A stretch of 64,000 bases of DNA from Segatella copri (GTDB lineage Bacteria > Bacteroidota > Bacteroidia > Bacteroidales > Bacteroidaceae). A model generated the notes under the pieces. The model was not told the DNA's origin, did not search any database, and saw nothing but the letters and a program-made list of their open reading frames with translations. The stretch lies in contig NZ_NMPZ01000012.1 of assembly GCF_002224675.1 (NCBI RefSeq), forward strand, positions 1 to 64,000, in the 5' to 3' direction. Below, piece by piece: positions 8,401 through 16,476 of this stretch; position 1 is the first letter of the stretch; every line of letters starts with the position of its first letter. The position numbers were made by a program, and so were the translations under genes.

Positions 8401-8447
8401 TTTTTAAGTGAAAAACTTTTCAAAAAAGATAAAAAAGTGCTTTTTTA

Positions 8448-8479
8448 TTTGGTATTATGGAGATTTTGGTGTACCTTTG
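8448..8479 (+). promoter_or_regulatory. Promoter of tRNA-Pro
   Basis: TTTG (8448-8451), a 20-nt spacer and TACCTTTG (8472-8479) match the consensus. It is divergent to the tRNA-Phe promoter, and both have the same -7 sequence. Confidence 0.85.
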
Positions 8480-8510
8480 CACCGTCTTTGTACTCACAAG
8501 TACCACAAAA

Positions 8511-8583
8511 CGGGATTTAGCGCAGTTGGTAGCGCACGTCGTTCGGGACGATGAGGTCGCTGGTTCGAGTCCAGTAATCCCGA
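8511..8583 (+). tRNA. tRNA-Pro (CGG)
   Basis: A 73-nt cloverleaf: acceptor CGGGATT/AATCCCG, D arm AGCGCAGTTGGTAGCGC, anticodon arm CGTCG-TTCGGGA-CGATG with anticodon CGG, T arm around GGTTCGAGTCC. CCA is not encoded. No terminator separates it from the protein gene 23 bp downstream, so the two may be co-transcribed. Confidence 0.97.
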
Positions 8584-8605
8584 CTCACCTATAAAATCGG
8601 AGCTT

Positions 8606-9565
8606 ATGAAGTTCAAAGACATTTTTTACCTTCAAAAGAAAGACCGACAAGCTCTCCTCACCCTGCTTGCCATTATGATTGTGTGTGTTTCTCTCACGTT
8701 CCTGATTCAGGAAAAGCAGAACGATGCTCCTGTGACTTCCCAACTAGACTCCACAAACAGCAATCAAGAGAAAGATGCATCATCTGCCAAAATCCATCAC
8801 GCCTCCAAATCTCATCCTTTATACAGCAAAGAAGAAGGTATGGTGCACGAACTCTTCCCTTTTGATCCCAATACGGCTAGCGCTGAGGATTTCGAACGGC
8901 TGGGATTAGAAAGCTGGCAAGCCAGAAGCATCATCCGTTTCCGGGAGAAAGGCGGCATCTTCTCCCGCCCATCCGATTTCGCCCGAGTCTATGGCATCAC
9001 CAAGAGAACCTACGAGGTGCTGTTGCCGTTTATCCAGATAGCCGACGATTACAAGCCTGCGGCTGATTTCTACGGAAAAGAAGGGTATGGAAGAAGCGGA
9101 AGGCGCAATACACCTTATTATAATAATAGAAGAAACGATGATACCAAGGTTTATAGTTATCCACATAAGCTGAGAGCCAACGAGCATATCGAAATCAATG
9201 GTGCCGATACGACGCTGCTGATGAAGATTCCCGGTATAGGCAGTTACTATGCCAGCCGCATCGTAAGATACAGAGAACGGCTGGGAGGATTTGCATCTGC
9301 CCAACAGTTGGAAGAAATCGATGGATTGCCCGAATCTTCCATTGCCTATATCAAGATTGACGAGCAGCAAATCCGCAAGATGAATCTCAACAAGTTAACG
9401 CTCAACCAGCTCAAGAAACATCCCTATCTCAACTTCTATCAAGCCAAGGAAATCTGTGATTATCGCAGGCTGAAAGGTCCACTGCATAGTATAGAAGACC
9501 TCAAACTGCTGAAGGATTTCCCACCAGACGAAATAGAAAGGTTGAAGCCCTACATCTGTTTCTAG
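8606..9565 (+). CDS. Helix-hairpin-helix (ComEA-like) membrane-anchored protein
   Basis: This 319-aa protein has an N-terminal cytoplasmic stretch, one membrane helix (about 17-34), a low-complexity spacer and three helix-hairpin-helix pairs: FDPNTASAEDFERLGL, INGADTTLLMKIPGIGSYYA and LNKLTLNQLKKHPYLNFYQA. The HhH folds bind DNA backbone nonspecifically in ComEA, the periplasmic DNA receptor of competence. Proteins with this multi-HhH form are widespread in Bacteroidetes, and their role is not settled. A DNA-binding envelope protein is the safest reading. The start is the ATG after a weak GGAGC ribosome-binding site. It is transcribed from the tRNA-Pro promoter or from an unseen one. Confidence 0.85.
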   Translation: MKFKDIFYLQKKDRQALLTLLAIMIVCVSLTFLIQEKQNDAPVTSQLDSTNSNQEKDASSAKIHHASKSHPLYSKEEGMVHELFPFDPNTASAEDFERLGLESWQARSIIRFREKGGIFSRPSDFARVYGITKRTYEVLLPFIQIADDYKPAADFYGKEGYGRSGRRNTPYYNNRRNDDTKVYSYPHKLRANEHIEINGADTTLLMKIPGIGSYYASRIVRYRERLGGFASAQQLEEIDGLPESSIAYIKIDEQQIRKMNLNKLTLNQLKKHPYLNFYQAKEICDYRRLKGPLHSIEDLKLLKDFPPDEIERLKPYICF

Positions 9566-9592
9566 CTATCCGGCAAGACCTGCATATAAAAA

Positions 9593-9643
9593 GTAAGGGC
9601 AAAAGCATCGTACCCTATTGGCGTATGGTGCTTTTGCCCTTAC
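9593..9643. terminator. Long bidirectional hairpin between convergent genes
   Basis: GTAAGGGCAAAAGCA (9593-9607) pairs perfectly with TGCTTTTGCCCTTAC (9629-9643), and the stem extends imperfectly inward. It lies between the convergent HhH gene and the symporter gene and probably ends both transcripts. Flanking T-runs are weak. Confidence 0.65.
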
Positions 9644-9661
9644 AAGACTATATGTGAGGAA

Positions 9662-11017
9662 CTAGATAATTCCAAACTGATGCAGGAAGATCAGGAAGAT
9701 GCAGATTGGACAGATGAATCGGATGGTAAAGAGGAAGACAGGAAAAAGCTTTCCACTTACCGTATTCCAGTTGGTGAATTCATCACGCACAATCTTCTTT
9801 GGTACATACCAGCCCAGGAACAGGCAGGTGATGAACGAAGACAACGGCATCAGAAGCTGCGCCGTCAAATTATCACAGTTGGAGAGGAAATCCTTACCGA
9901 AGAAGCCCAAGCCCTCTACCGCTCCCTGAGAAAGGGAACAGAATACTGCGATAATACCACAGACTATCGTCTCAACCCAGGCTCCCTTCGCACGACTTAC
10001 CTTGCCCTCTTCATAAATAAAGGCAGTACCAATCTCGTGCATCGAGATGGTAGAGGTAAGAGCAGCCAACACCAACAAGCCATAGAACAATACAGAGATG
10101 ATGTAACTAACCACCGGCATATTGCCAAAAGCCTGCTGGAAAACATTAGGCAGGGTGATGAAGATAAGCGACGGACCACTATCCGGCTGAACTCCCACAG
10201 AGAAAGCTGCAGGGAAAATCATCAATCCTGCCAATACGGCTATGACCGTATCGATGGTTACAATCTGAGTGGCTGATTTCAAGAGATTCGTCTGTCGGTT
10301 GAAGTAAGAAGCGTAGGTGCAAAGACATGCCGTACCCATACTCAGCGAGAAGAAAGCCTGTCCCAGAGCCTCGAGCAGCACATTCTCATCTACCTTACTG
10401 AAATCCGGTTTCAGCAGGAACTCCACTCCCTTCATCGCCCCCGGCAATGAGCAGGAAGCAATCACGATGACCACCAACAGGATGAAAAGCAGCGGCATCA
10501 AGATCTTGGATGCCTTTTCAATACCGTTGCGAACACCGCGAACCACCACCATGTGGGTGAGCAGGATAAAGCCTAAAGCCCATAATACAGGACGAATCGG
10601 ATCGGATGCGAAGGTCTGGAAATAGCTCTTCACATACTCCGGATCACCATGCACGCCACCAATAATGCTGGCATAAAGATACTGCAAGCACCAGCCTGCC
10701 ACTACGGAATAAAATCCGAAGATGATCATGGAAGTGATGATGCCCATCAATCCCAAGGCACCCCACGCCTTGTGCTTACCCAGATTGGTATAAGCACGGG
10801 CTGCATTGGATGCAGAATGACGACCGATGATAAATTCGCTCAGCATACCCGGCAAACCCAGCAGAATGATGCAGACTAAATAAATCAGGATGAAGGCTGC
10901 ACCACCATTCTGACCAGTCATATATGGGAAACGCCAAATGTTTCCCAATCCTACAGCAGATCCCGCCGTGGCGAGAATAATGCCTAACTTGCTTCCGAAA
11001 TTTCCTCTTGTTTCCAT
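9662..11017 (-). CDS. Sodium:neurotransmitter symporter family transporter
   Basis: This 451-aa polytopic protein of the NSS/SNF (LeuT-like) family has the hallmark N-terminus FGSKLGIILATAGSAVGLGNIWRFPYMTGQNGGAAF, whose unwound TM1 (shown by GSAVGLGN and WRFPY) forms the Na+ and substrate sites. About eleven membrane helices follow, as is usual for bacterial members. It probably imports an amino acid or related amine with Na+. The substrate cannot be read from sequence. It is the second of two tandem paralogs on the minus strand with a 103-bp AT-rich gap and no clear promoter in the gap, so the pair may share a transcript. Confidence 0.92.
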   Translation of the reverse strand: METRGNFGSKLGIILATAGSAVGLGNIWRFPYMTGQNGGAAFILIYLVCIILLGLPGMLSEFIIGRHSASNAARAYTNLGKHKAWGALGLMGIITSMIIFGFYSVVAGWCLQYLYASIIGGVHGDPEYVKSYFQTFASDPIRPVLWALGFILLTHMVVVRGVRNGIEKASKILMPLLFILLVVIVIASCSLPGAMKGVEFLLKPDFSKVDENVLLEALGQAFFSLSMGTACLCTYASYFNRQTNLLKSATQIVTIDTVIAVLAGLMIFPAAFSVGVQPDSGPSLIFITLPNVFQQAFGNMPVVSYIISVLFYGLLVLAALTSTISMHEIGTAFIYEEGKVSRAKGAWVETIVCGIIAVFCSLSQGAVEGLGFFGKDFLSNCDNLTAQLLMPLSSFITCLFLGWYVPKKIVRDEFTNWNTVSGKLFPVFLFTIRFICPICIFLIFLHQFGII

Positions 11018-11120
11018 TATGTTTATGTTAAATGTGTAGGAATCTATGTTTATTGAAGAACTACACCTTATATTATATATACCTTAATATTATATATAGC
11101 TTATGTCCAAACTCCGATTA

Positions 11121-12482
11121 TCACAAAACTCCAAACTGGTTTAAGAACACCAGCAAGATGAGGATTGGGCACACGAACTTAATCAGGAAGAAATAGATGC
11201 CAAAGAGGCGACCCTTCAAGGTTCCCCAGTTGGTAAACTCATCCTTCAAAATCTTCTTTGGCACATACCATCCCAGGAATAGACAAGTAAGCAAGCCTGC
11301 CATTGGAAGGAAAATCTGTCCGGTGATGAAATCAAACCAATCGAAAAGCGTCTTGCCCAACCAGGAAAGCTTGTCGGTAGCTCCCAATGAGAACGAACAG
11401 AATGCACCAATGACGGCACAGGAGATGGTTACAATCCAAGCACCCTTCTTACGGTCGATCTTCAACTCCTCGTAGAAGAACGAAGTATTCACCTCGTGAA
11501 GCGACATCAGAGAGGTCAATGCTGCCACTGACAGAAGTACATAGAACAGCAGGGAAATAATCCATCCCAATACAGGAAGTGCCGCAAACGCCTTGTTGAA
11601 GACATTCGGCAAAGTAATGAAGATGAGTGACGGACCACTATCCGGCGAAATGCCTACAGAGAAGGCTGCAGGGAAAATCATCAGACCCGCCAATACTGCA
11701 ACCATCAAGTCGATGACAGAAATCTGCAATGCCGACTTAAAGAGATTGGTCTGGCGACTGAAATAAGATGCATAGGTACAGATGCAACCCATACCGATAC
11801 TCATAGAATAGAACGACTGTCCCAAAGCATTGAGGAACACATTGCGATCTACCTTTCCAAAATCAGGCTTGAGCAGGAACTCCACACCCTTGCCCGCATC
11901 AGGCAACAGGCAGGAAGCCACAACGATGATGAGCAGCAGGATGAAAAGCAGCGGCATCATCACCTTGGATGCCTTTTCGATACCGCCACGAACACCATGG
12001 ATAATCACGAAATGACAAATCAGGAAAATAACCACCGTCCACAATACAGGACGGAACGGATCGGCAGCAAATTCCTGGAAATACTGAGTCACATAATTGG
12101 CATCACCATGCAGTTCGCCAATAATGCTGGCATAAACATACTGAAGGCACCAACCCGAAACCACGGCATAATAACCCGTAATCAGGAAACCCGTGAGCAC
12201 TTCCAGAAATCCCACCCACTTCCAGGCTGTGCCATTGGCAAGCTTGGTATAGGCGCGAGCTGTATTGGAAGCACCGTGGCGACCGATGATAAACTCCGAA
12301 ATCATACAAGGGATACCGAGCAAAAGCACGCTTCCGATGTACACCAAGATAAAGGCTGCGCCACCTTCCTGACCAGCCATATAAGGGAAGCGCCATACGT
12401 TACCCAAACCTACGGCGCCACCAGCGGTAGCAAGAATCATTCCCAACTTGCTACCAAAACTACCTCTATTTGAATCTGCCAT
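11121..12482 (-). CDS. Sodium:neurotransmitter symporter family transporter (paralog)
   Basis: This 453-aa protein is a close paralog of the downstream gene, aligning along its whole length: FGSKLGMILATAGGAVGLGNVWRFPYMAGQEGGAAF at the N-terminus, PDSGPSLIFITLPNVF in the middle, and LGWYVPKKILKDEFTNW near the end. TM1 differs by Gly for Ser (AGGAVGLGN against AGSAVGLGN), which could shift substrate preference. It is an inner-membrane Na+-coupled amino-acid transporter of unknown substrate. The tandem arrangement indicates duplication and possible specialisation. Confidence 0.92.
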   Translation of the reverse strand: MADSNRGSFGSKLGMILATAGGAVGLGNVWRFPYMAGQEGGAAFILVYIGSVLLLGIPCMISEFIIGRHGASNTARAYTKLANGTAWKWVGFLEVLTGFLITGYYAVVSGWCLQYVYASIIGELHGDANYVTQYFQEFAADPFRPVLWTVVIFLICHFVIIHGVRGGIEKASKVMMPLLFILLLIIVVASCLLPDAGKGVEFLLKPDFGKVDRNVFLNALGQSFYSMSIGMGCICTYASYFSRQTNLFKSALQISVIDLMVAVLAGLMIFPAAFSVGISPDSGPSLIFITLPNVFNKAFAALPVLGWIISLLFYVLLSVAALTSLMSLHEVNTSFFYEELKIDRKKGAWIVTISCAVIGAFCSFSLGATDKLSWLGKTLFDWFDFITGQIFLPMAGLLTCLFLGWYVPKKILKDEFTNWGTLKGRLFGIYFFLIKFVCPILILLVFLNQFGVL

Positions 12483-12607
12483 TTCCTTTACTTTCTCTTT
12501 ATTATTACTATATTATTTCTTTTTAAAACTTAGATTCTCCTTTATTATTTCACATCAAACTCACAGCGCTATTATATCTTTCTTAACGCTTCAGTTCTTT
12601 GATGCTG

Positions 12608-12615
12608 CAAAATTA
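12608..12615 (-). promoter_or_regulatory. Promoter -7 element for the symporter pair
   Basis: TAATTTTG on the minus strand, about 126 bp before the ATG at 12482, fits TAnnTTTG. A TTTG at the expected distance is not seen. The rest of the 12483-12684 gap is AT-rich without other recognisable structure. Confidence 0.4.
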
Positions 12616-12684
12616 TAAAAAATAATCCAAATAAGCGTATAAATCGAAAGTAAATTATGCAAAATCTTAAATAATTATACAATT

Positions 12685-13170
12685 TTATAGCGAATCACGC
12701 CATTTATAGAATGGATTTGTCAAAAGATGCGAATTATAGAAGCGTTTGTCGCCTGTTACTTCGCGATCGATGAAATCCGGTTTCTCGTAAGCTTCGGTCT
12801 CGCTTTCCAGCTCTACCTCCGCCATCACCAAGCCTTCGTTGTCACCATAAAACTCATCCACCTCGAAGATATGATTACCGCTTTTCACGAGATAGCGGCG
12901 CTTATCAATCACGCCTCCCTGACAAAGTTGCAGGAGATGCTGCGCCTCGTCCATGGTAATCTCCTTCTCAAACTCATAGCGGGTCATTCCGCCATTCACC
13001 GACTTACCCTTGATGGTAAGGTAAGCCTTGTCGTCTCGGGTGCGAACGCGCACCGTAGCCCCCTCAGCCGGAATATATCCCTGCTGGATATGACTACTAG
13101 AAAAGGCGGCGCTTTTGTAAGCGTCGCCCTTCTTGACGAGGAATTTTCTTTCTATTTCCAATCCACTCAT
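12685..13170 (-). CDS. CYTH-domain triphosphate tunnel enzyme
   Basis: This 161-aa protein begins with the CYTH signature ExExK (EIERKFL, E5-E7-K9). Alternating charged strands typical of the triphosphate tunnel follow: VRVRTRDDKAYLTIK, YEFEKEI, DKRRYLV and EVDEFYG..EGLVMAEVELESE. Members bind a triphosphate with divalent metal and act as inorganic triphosphatase, class IV adenylate cyclase or thiamine triphosphatase. The specific activity here is not determinable; a short CYTH protein without CHAD domain most often proves to be a tripolyphosphatase. It is the last gene of a probable fadD-prfB-peptide-CYTH operon with gaps of about 30 bp. Confidence 0.9.
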   Translation of the reverse strand: MSGLEIERKFLVKKGDAYKSAAFSSSHIQQGYIPAEGATVRVRTRDDKAYLTIKGKSVNGGMTRYEFEKEITMDEAQHLLQLCQGGVIDKRRYLVKSGNHIFEVDEFYGDNEGLVMAEVELESETEAYEKPDFIDREVTGDKRFYNSHLLTNPFYKWRDSL

Positions 13171-13200
13171 TTCTTACTCTTTTTATGCAATAGAAGTTTA

Positions 13201-13350
13201 TTAAGCTATAGAAGCTGCATAGATGGCAAAGAGAGCACCCAGTGCAATCAAAGAGATGAAAATCCACTTTACTACTTTCTCGCCCTTGGCAGCCTGCTTC
13301 TTCTGATAAGCCTCATGCTTGGCTCTTCTTAAATCTTTATTTCCACTCAT
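13201..13350 (-). CDS. 49-aa single-pass membrane peptide
   Basis: This short gene reads MSGNKDLRRAKHEAYQKKQA, then AKGEKVV, then a hydrophobic helix (KWIFISLIALGALFAIYAAS) ending at TAA. The basic N-terminal half and a single C-terminal helix suggest an N-in membrane peptide. It fits exactly between prfB (29 bp gap) and the CYTH gene (30 bp gap) on the same strand, and the rest of the operon has the same spacing, which strongly supports expression. I do not recognise a family. Confidence 0.8.
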   Translation of the reverse strand: MSGNKDLRRAKHEAYQKKQAAKGEKVVKWIFISLIALGALFAIYAASIA

Positions 13351-13379
13351 AGTTATCTTATTTTTAGGTTGTTATAATT

Positions 13380-14504
13380 CTATTGTTCGTCATCGGTAGT
13401 TGGGAACTCCATCAGGTATGCCTTGATGAAATCATCTATCTTGCCGTCCATCACGCCATCCACATCAGAGGTCTGATAGTTGGTACGATGGTCTTTCACA
13501 CGACGGTCGTCGAAGACATAGCTTCTAATCTGGCTTCCCCATTCTATCTTCTTCTTGCCAGCCTCTATCTTCGCCTTGGCTTCGAGGCGCTTCTTCATGG
13601 CGCGGTCGTAGAGTTGACTCTTCAAGAGCAACAATGCCTTGGCACGGTTCTTCGGTTGGTCGCGGGTCTCGGTGTTCTCGATGAGGATTTCTTCCTCCTC
13701 GCCCGTATCAGGATCTGTGTACCAATAACGCAGACGGACACCCGACTCCACCTTATTTACATTCTGACCACCGGCACCACTCGAACGGAAAGTATCCCAG
13801 GAGAGCTTGGCAGGATCTACATACACCTCGATGGTATCATCCACCAACGGAGTAACAAAGACACTGGCAAAACTGGTCATTCGCTTGCCCTGAGCATTGA
13901 AAGGAGATACACGCACCAGACGATGCACACCATTCTCGCTCTTCAGATAACCATAGGCGAACTCGCCGCCCTCGATGGTCATCGTCACGCTCTTGATACC
14001 AGCCTCATCGCCTTCCTGCATATCGGTGATGGTTACCTTGTAGCCATGAGCCTCAGCCCAGCGCATATACATACGCATCAGCATCTGCGCCCAATCCTGA
14101 CTTTCCGTACCACCGGCACCGGAATTGATCTTGAGCACGCAGTCCATCGGATCTTCCTTCTGGCGAAGCATGTTCTTCAACTCCAGGTCTTCGATAGCCT
14201 TGATAGCCTTGCTGTAATCGGCATCCACCTCTTCCTCGGTCACCATATCGTCCTTATAGAAATCGAAGGCGAGCTTCAATTCATCGGCATAAAGGCGCAC
14301 GGTCTTATAGCCATCGAGCCATTTCTGGATGCTCTTCACCTTCTTCATCTGTTCCTGCGCATACTTTGGGTCTTCCCAAAAGTCAGGAGCCTGGGTGCGG
14401 AGCTGCTCCTCCTCGAATTCTACTTTCTTCTGGTCGATATTGAGATAATGATGGAGAGCATCGGCTCTGTCCATCACATCTTTCAACTGGTCAGCTGTAA
14501 TCAT
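13380..14504 (-). CDS. prfB: Peptide chain release factor 2
   Basis: This 374-aa protein recognises UGA and UAA stop codons and triggers peptide release on the ribosome. The stop-codon motif is SPF (RVSPFNAQGKRMTSF), which marks RF2 rather than RF1 (PxT), and the catalytic GGQ is in SGAGGQNVNKVESGV. The N-terminal domain begins MITADQLKDVMDRADALHHY. In many bacteria RF2 needs a +1 frameshift at CTT TGA C near codon 25. Here the corresponding codons read TAT CTC AAT ATC GAC in one open frame, so that autoregulation is absent. It lies 33 bp after the acyl-CoA ligase gene on the same strand. Confidence 0.96.
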   Translation of the reverse strand: MITADQLKDVMDRADALHHYLNIDQKKVEFEEEQLRTQAPDFWEDPKYAQEQMKKVKSIQKWLDGYKTVRLYADELKLAFDFYKDDMVTEEEVDADYSKAIKAIEDLELKNMLRQKEDPMDCVLKINSGAGGTESQDWAQMLMRMYMRWAEAHGYKVTITDMQEGDEAGIKSVTMTIEGGEFAYGYLKSENGVHRLVRVSPFNAQGKRMTSFASVFVTPLVDDTIEVYVDPAKLSWDTFRSSGAGGQNVNKVESGVRLRYWYTDPDTGEEEEILIENTETRDQPKNRAKALLLLKSQLYDRAMKKRLEAKAKIEAGKKKIEWGSQIRSYVFDDRRVKDHRTNYQTSDVDGVMDGKIDDFIKAYLMEFPTTDDEQ

Positions 14505-14537
14505 TAACTTTGAATTTTGAATTTTAAAGTAAAACCA

Positions 14538-16346
14538 TTATTCCTCATACATTTTGTCAATCTCCGCCTTATAGTTCTTGTTGATGATAGGACGGCGAAT
14601 CTTCAATGTATTGGTCAACTCTCCCGACTCCATAGAGAAATGGTGAGCCAGAAGGGTGATACGCTTGATTTGCTCATAATAAGCCAGGTGCTGCTGAAGA
14701 ATCTGGATGCGATCCATCAACATCTTCTGCACCTTCTCGTTGGCACACAGGTCCTCACGGCAGGCGAAGGCGATGTGATGCTCACGAGCCCAATCCTCTA
14801 CGAGACGGAACTCAGGTACAACGAGGGCTGAAACGAACTTGCGCTGGTCGGCGATGACTGCCACCTGATCAATGAACTTATCCACCAGGAGCAAAGACTC
14901 CACCTGCTGCGGAGCGATATATTTACCATTCGAAGTTTTGAACAAATCCTTGATACGCTCGGTGAGGTAAAGCTCACCATCCTTCAGATAGCCGGCATCA
15001 CCGGTATGGAAGAATCCATCCTTATCGAAGGCCTTGGCATTGGTGGTATCGCGATGATAATATCCTGGAGTGATGGTAGGTCCCTTGAGGAGCACCTCGT
15101 TATCCTCACCGATCTTGACCTGGATGCAGGAGATAGGACGACCCACAGAACCCAGGCTGCGCTTCTTGTCGAGATGATCGCAAGATACGGTAGCAAGACT
15201 CTCTGTCAAGCCATAACCCACCACCATATTGATACCGATGGCATGTACGAACTCCTCCACCTCAGGACTTACGTAAGCGCCTGCCGTAGGGAAGATATTA
15301 GGATTATCCAAGCCCAACTGCTTGCGCACAATGCTCAGGATAGTCTTGTTGACAATCTTATATTCCAGCTCCAGAGCCAAAGGAGGGCGCTTGCAGTTGG
15401 CTATATACTCGATATTGCGCTTCCTACCCACTGCCAGAGCATGGTAGAAGAGCTTCTTCTTGACAGGACCAGCATCATCCATCTTAGCCTTTACGGCGAT
15501 ATACACCTTCTCCCAGAAACGAGGCACACTGCACATACAGGTAGGGCGCATTTCGCGCATACTCTCCTGAATCTCCTGTGGATAGGTATTGATGATGAGC
15601 TGGGCTCCCTCACTCAAGCAGAGATATGCCCATCCACGCTCAAAGATATGGGTGAATGGAAGGAAATCTATGACACGATCCTTTTCGGTAACAGGAATGC
15701 ACTCATTGTTTGCCTTCAAAGCAGCATAATACTGGCTATAGGTCAGCATAACGCCCTTGCTGTCACCGGTAGTTCCACTGGTATAGAGGATGTTGGCCAA
15801 ATCATCCATACTTGCCTGCTTGTAGAGTTCCTCCACTTCGGTCTGACGTGGAAGATTCTCACCCAACTTCAGGAAGTCCTTGAAATAGAGGGCTGCAGGG
15901 TCGTGTGTACTGATGCGCACACTGGAATCGAAGATGATGATGCGCTCCAGGGATGGGCAGAGGGCAAAGATACGATGTGCCTTGTCATACTGCTCCTGTT
16001 CGCCAACGAAGAGAAAGCGAATCTGGGCATCATTGATCATATATTGAATCTGCTGCTCACTGCTGTTGGCATAGAAAGGAACGGAGGTTACTCTGATACC
16101 GTATGCACCAAAATCGGTGTACAGATAATGCACACAGTTCTGTGAGAAGACAGCAATTTTGTCTTGTGGTTTAGCCCCAAGATTGAGGAGGGCATTGCTC
16201 ACTTGTTTCACTCTTAGGGAAAACTGATTGAATGAAACCGTTTGCCACTGGTCACCACCAAACTTCCTGAAGGTAAGCGCAGGCTTATCTCCCCACTTCT
16301 TAGCAAGGTCATGAACCAGAACCGAAAGATGACTATTAATTTGCAT
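14538..16346 (-). CDS. Long-chain fatty acid-CoA ligase (AMP-binding)
   Basis: This 602-aa member of the ANL superfamily activates fatty acids to acyl-CoA via acyl-adenylate. It shows the P-loop-like A3 motif ILYTSGTTGDSKGVMLTY, the A5 region VVGYGLTES, the A7 region FHTGDAGYLKDGELYLTERIKDLFKTSNGKYIAPQ and the C-terminal lysine-bearing domain. This is the long-chain type (FadD15-like, about 600 aa) common in Bacteroidetes. No other fatty-acid gene adjoins; downstream are prfB, a membrane peptide and CYTH. An upstream ATG at 16373 would lie inside the -7 promoter element, so the ATG at 16346 (MQINSHLSVL) is chosen. Confidence 0.93.
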   Translation of the reverse strand: MQINSHLSVLVHDLAKKWGDKPALTFRKFGGDQWQTVSFNQFSLRVKQVSNALLNLGAKPQDKIAVFSQNCVHYLYTDFGAYGIRVTSVPFYANSSEQQIQYMINDAQIRFLFVGEQEQYDKAHRIFALCPSLERIIIFDSSVRISTHDPAALYFKDFLKLGENLPRQTEVEELYKQASMDDLANILYTSGTTGDSKGVMLTYSQYYAALKANNECIPVTEKDRVIDFLPFTHIFERGWAYLCLSEGAQLIINTYPQEIQESMREMRPTCMCSVPRFWEKVYIAVKAKMDDAGPVKKKLFYHALAVGRKRNIEYIANCKRPPLALELEYKIVNKTILSIVRKQLGLDNPNIFPTAGAYVSPEVEEFVHAIGINMVVGYGLTESLATVSCDHLDKKRSLGSVGRPISCIQVKIGEDNEVLLKGPTITPGYYHRDTTNAKAFDKDGFFHTGDAGYLKDGELYLTERIKDLFKTSNGKYIAPQQVESLLLVDKFIDQVAVIADQRKFVSALVVPEFRLVEDWAREHHIAFACREDLCANEKVQKMLMDRIQILQQHLAYYEQIKRITLLAHHFSMESGELTNTLKIRRPIINKNYKAEIDKMYEE

Positions 16347-16370
16347 AAGCTTAGTATTATAATATTGGTG

Positions 16371-16401
16371 CAAAGATAATAGAATTTGTTAAGAACACAA
16401 A
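16371..16401 (-). promoter_or_regulatory. Promoter of the fadD-prfB-peptide-CYTH operon
   Basis: On the minus strand TTTG (16398-16401), a 19-nt spacer and TATCTTTG (16371-16378) match the consensus. The start codon at 16346 follows 24 nt after the -7 element. Confidence 0.8.
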
Positions 16402-16442
16402 ATAAAATGTTGGTTTTTCCACTTTATATGCTCTTTTTTTCG

Positions 16443-16450
16443 TAACTTTG
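16443..16450 (+). promoter_or_regulatory. Promoter -7 element of the M20 deacylase gene
   Basis: TAACTTTG fits TAnnTTTG and lies 26 bp before the ATG at 16477. The -33 region is only T-rich. It is divergent to the fadD promoter. Confidence 0.6.
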
Positions 16451-16476
16451 TCCCCAAAACATTAAAAAGAGAGATT

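Noticed and set aside
8189..8407. 72-aa ORF starting MRPERAKALK
   Set aside because: It runs through the REP-like repeat, the terminator and the tRNA-Phe gene; a well-known kind of spurious ORF.
14425..14504. Programmed frameshift in prfB
   Set aside because: The frame is open and has no TGA in the relevant position.
13383..14507. 374-aa ORF opposite prfB
   Set aside because: Complete antisense overlap with an unambiguous RF2 gene; no family resemblance.
15006..16145. 379-aa ORF opposite the acyl-CoA ligase
   Set aside because: Antisense shadow; no domain.
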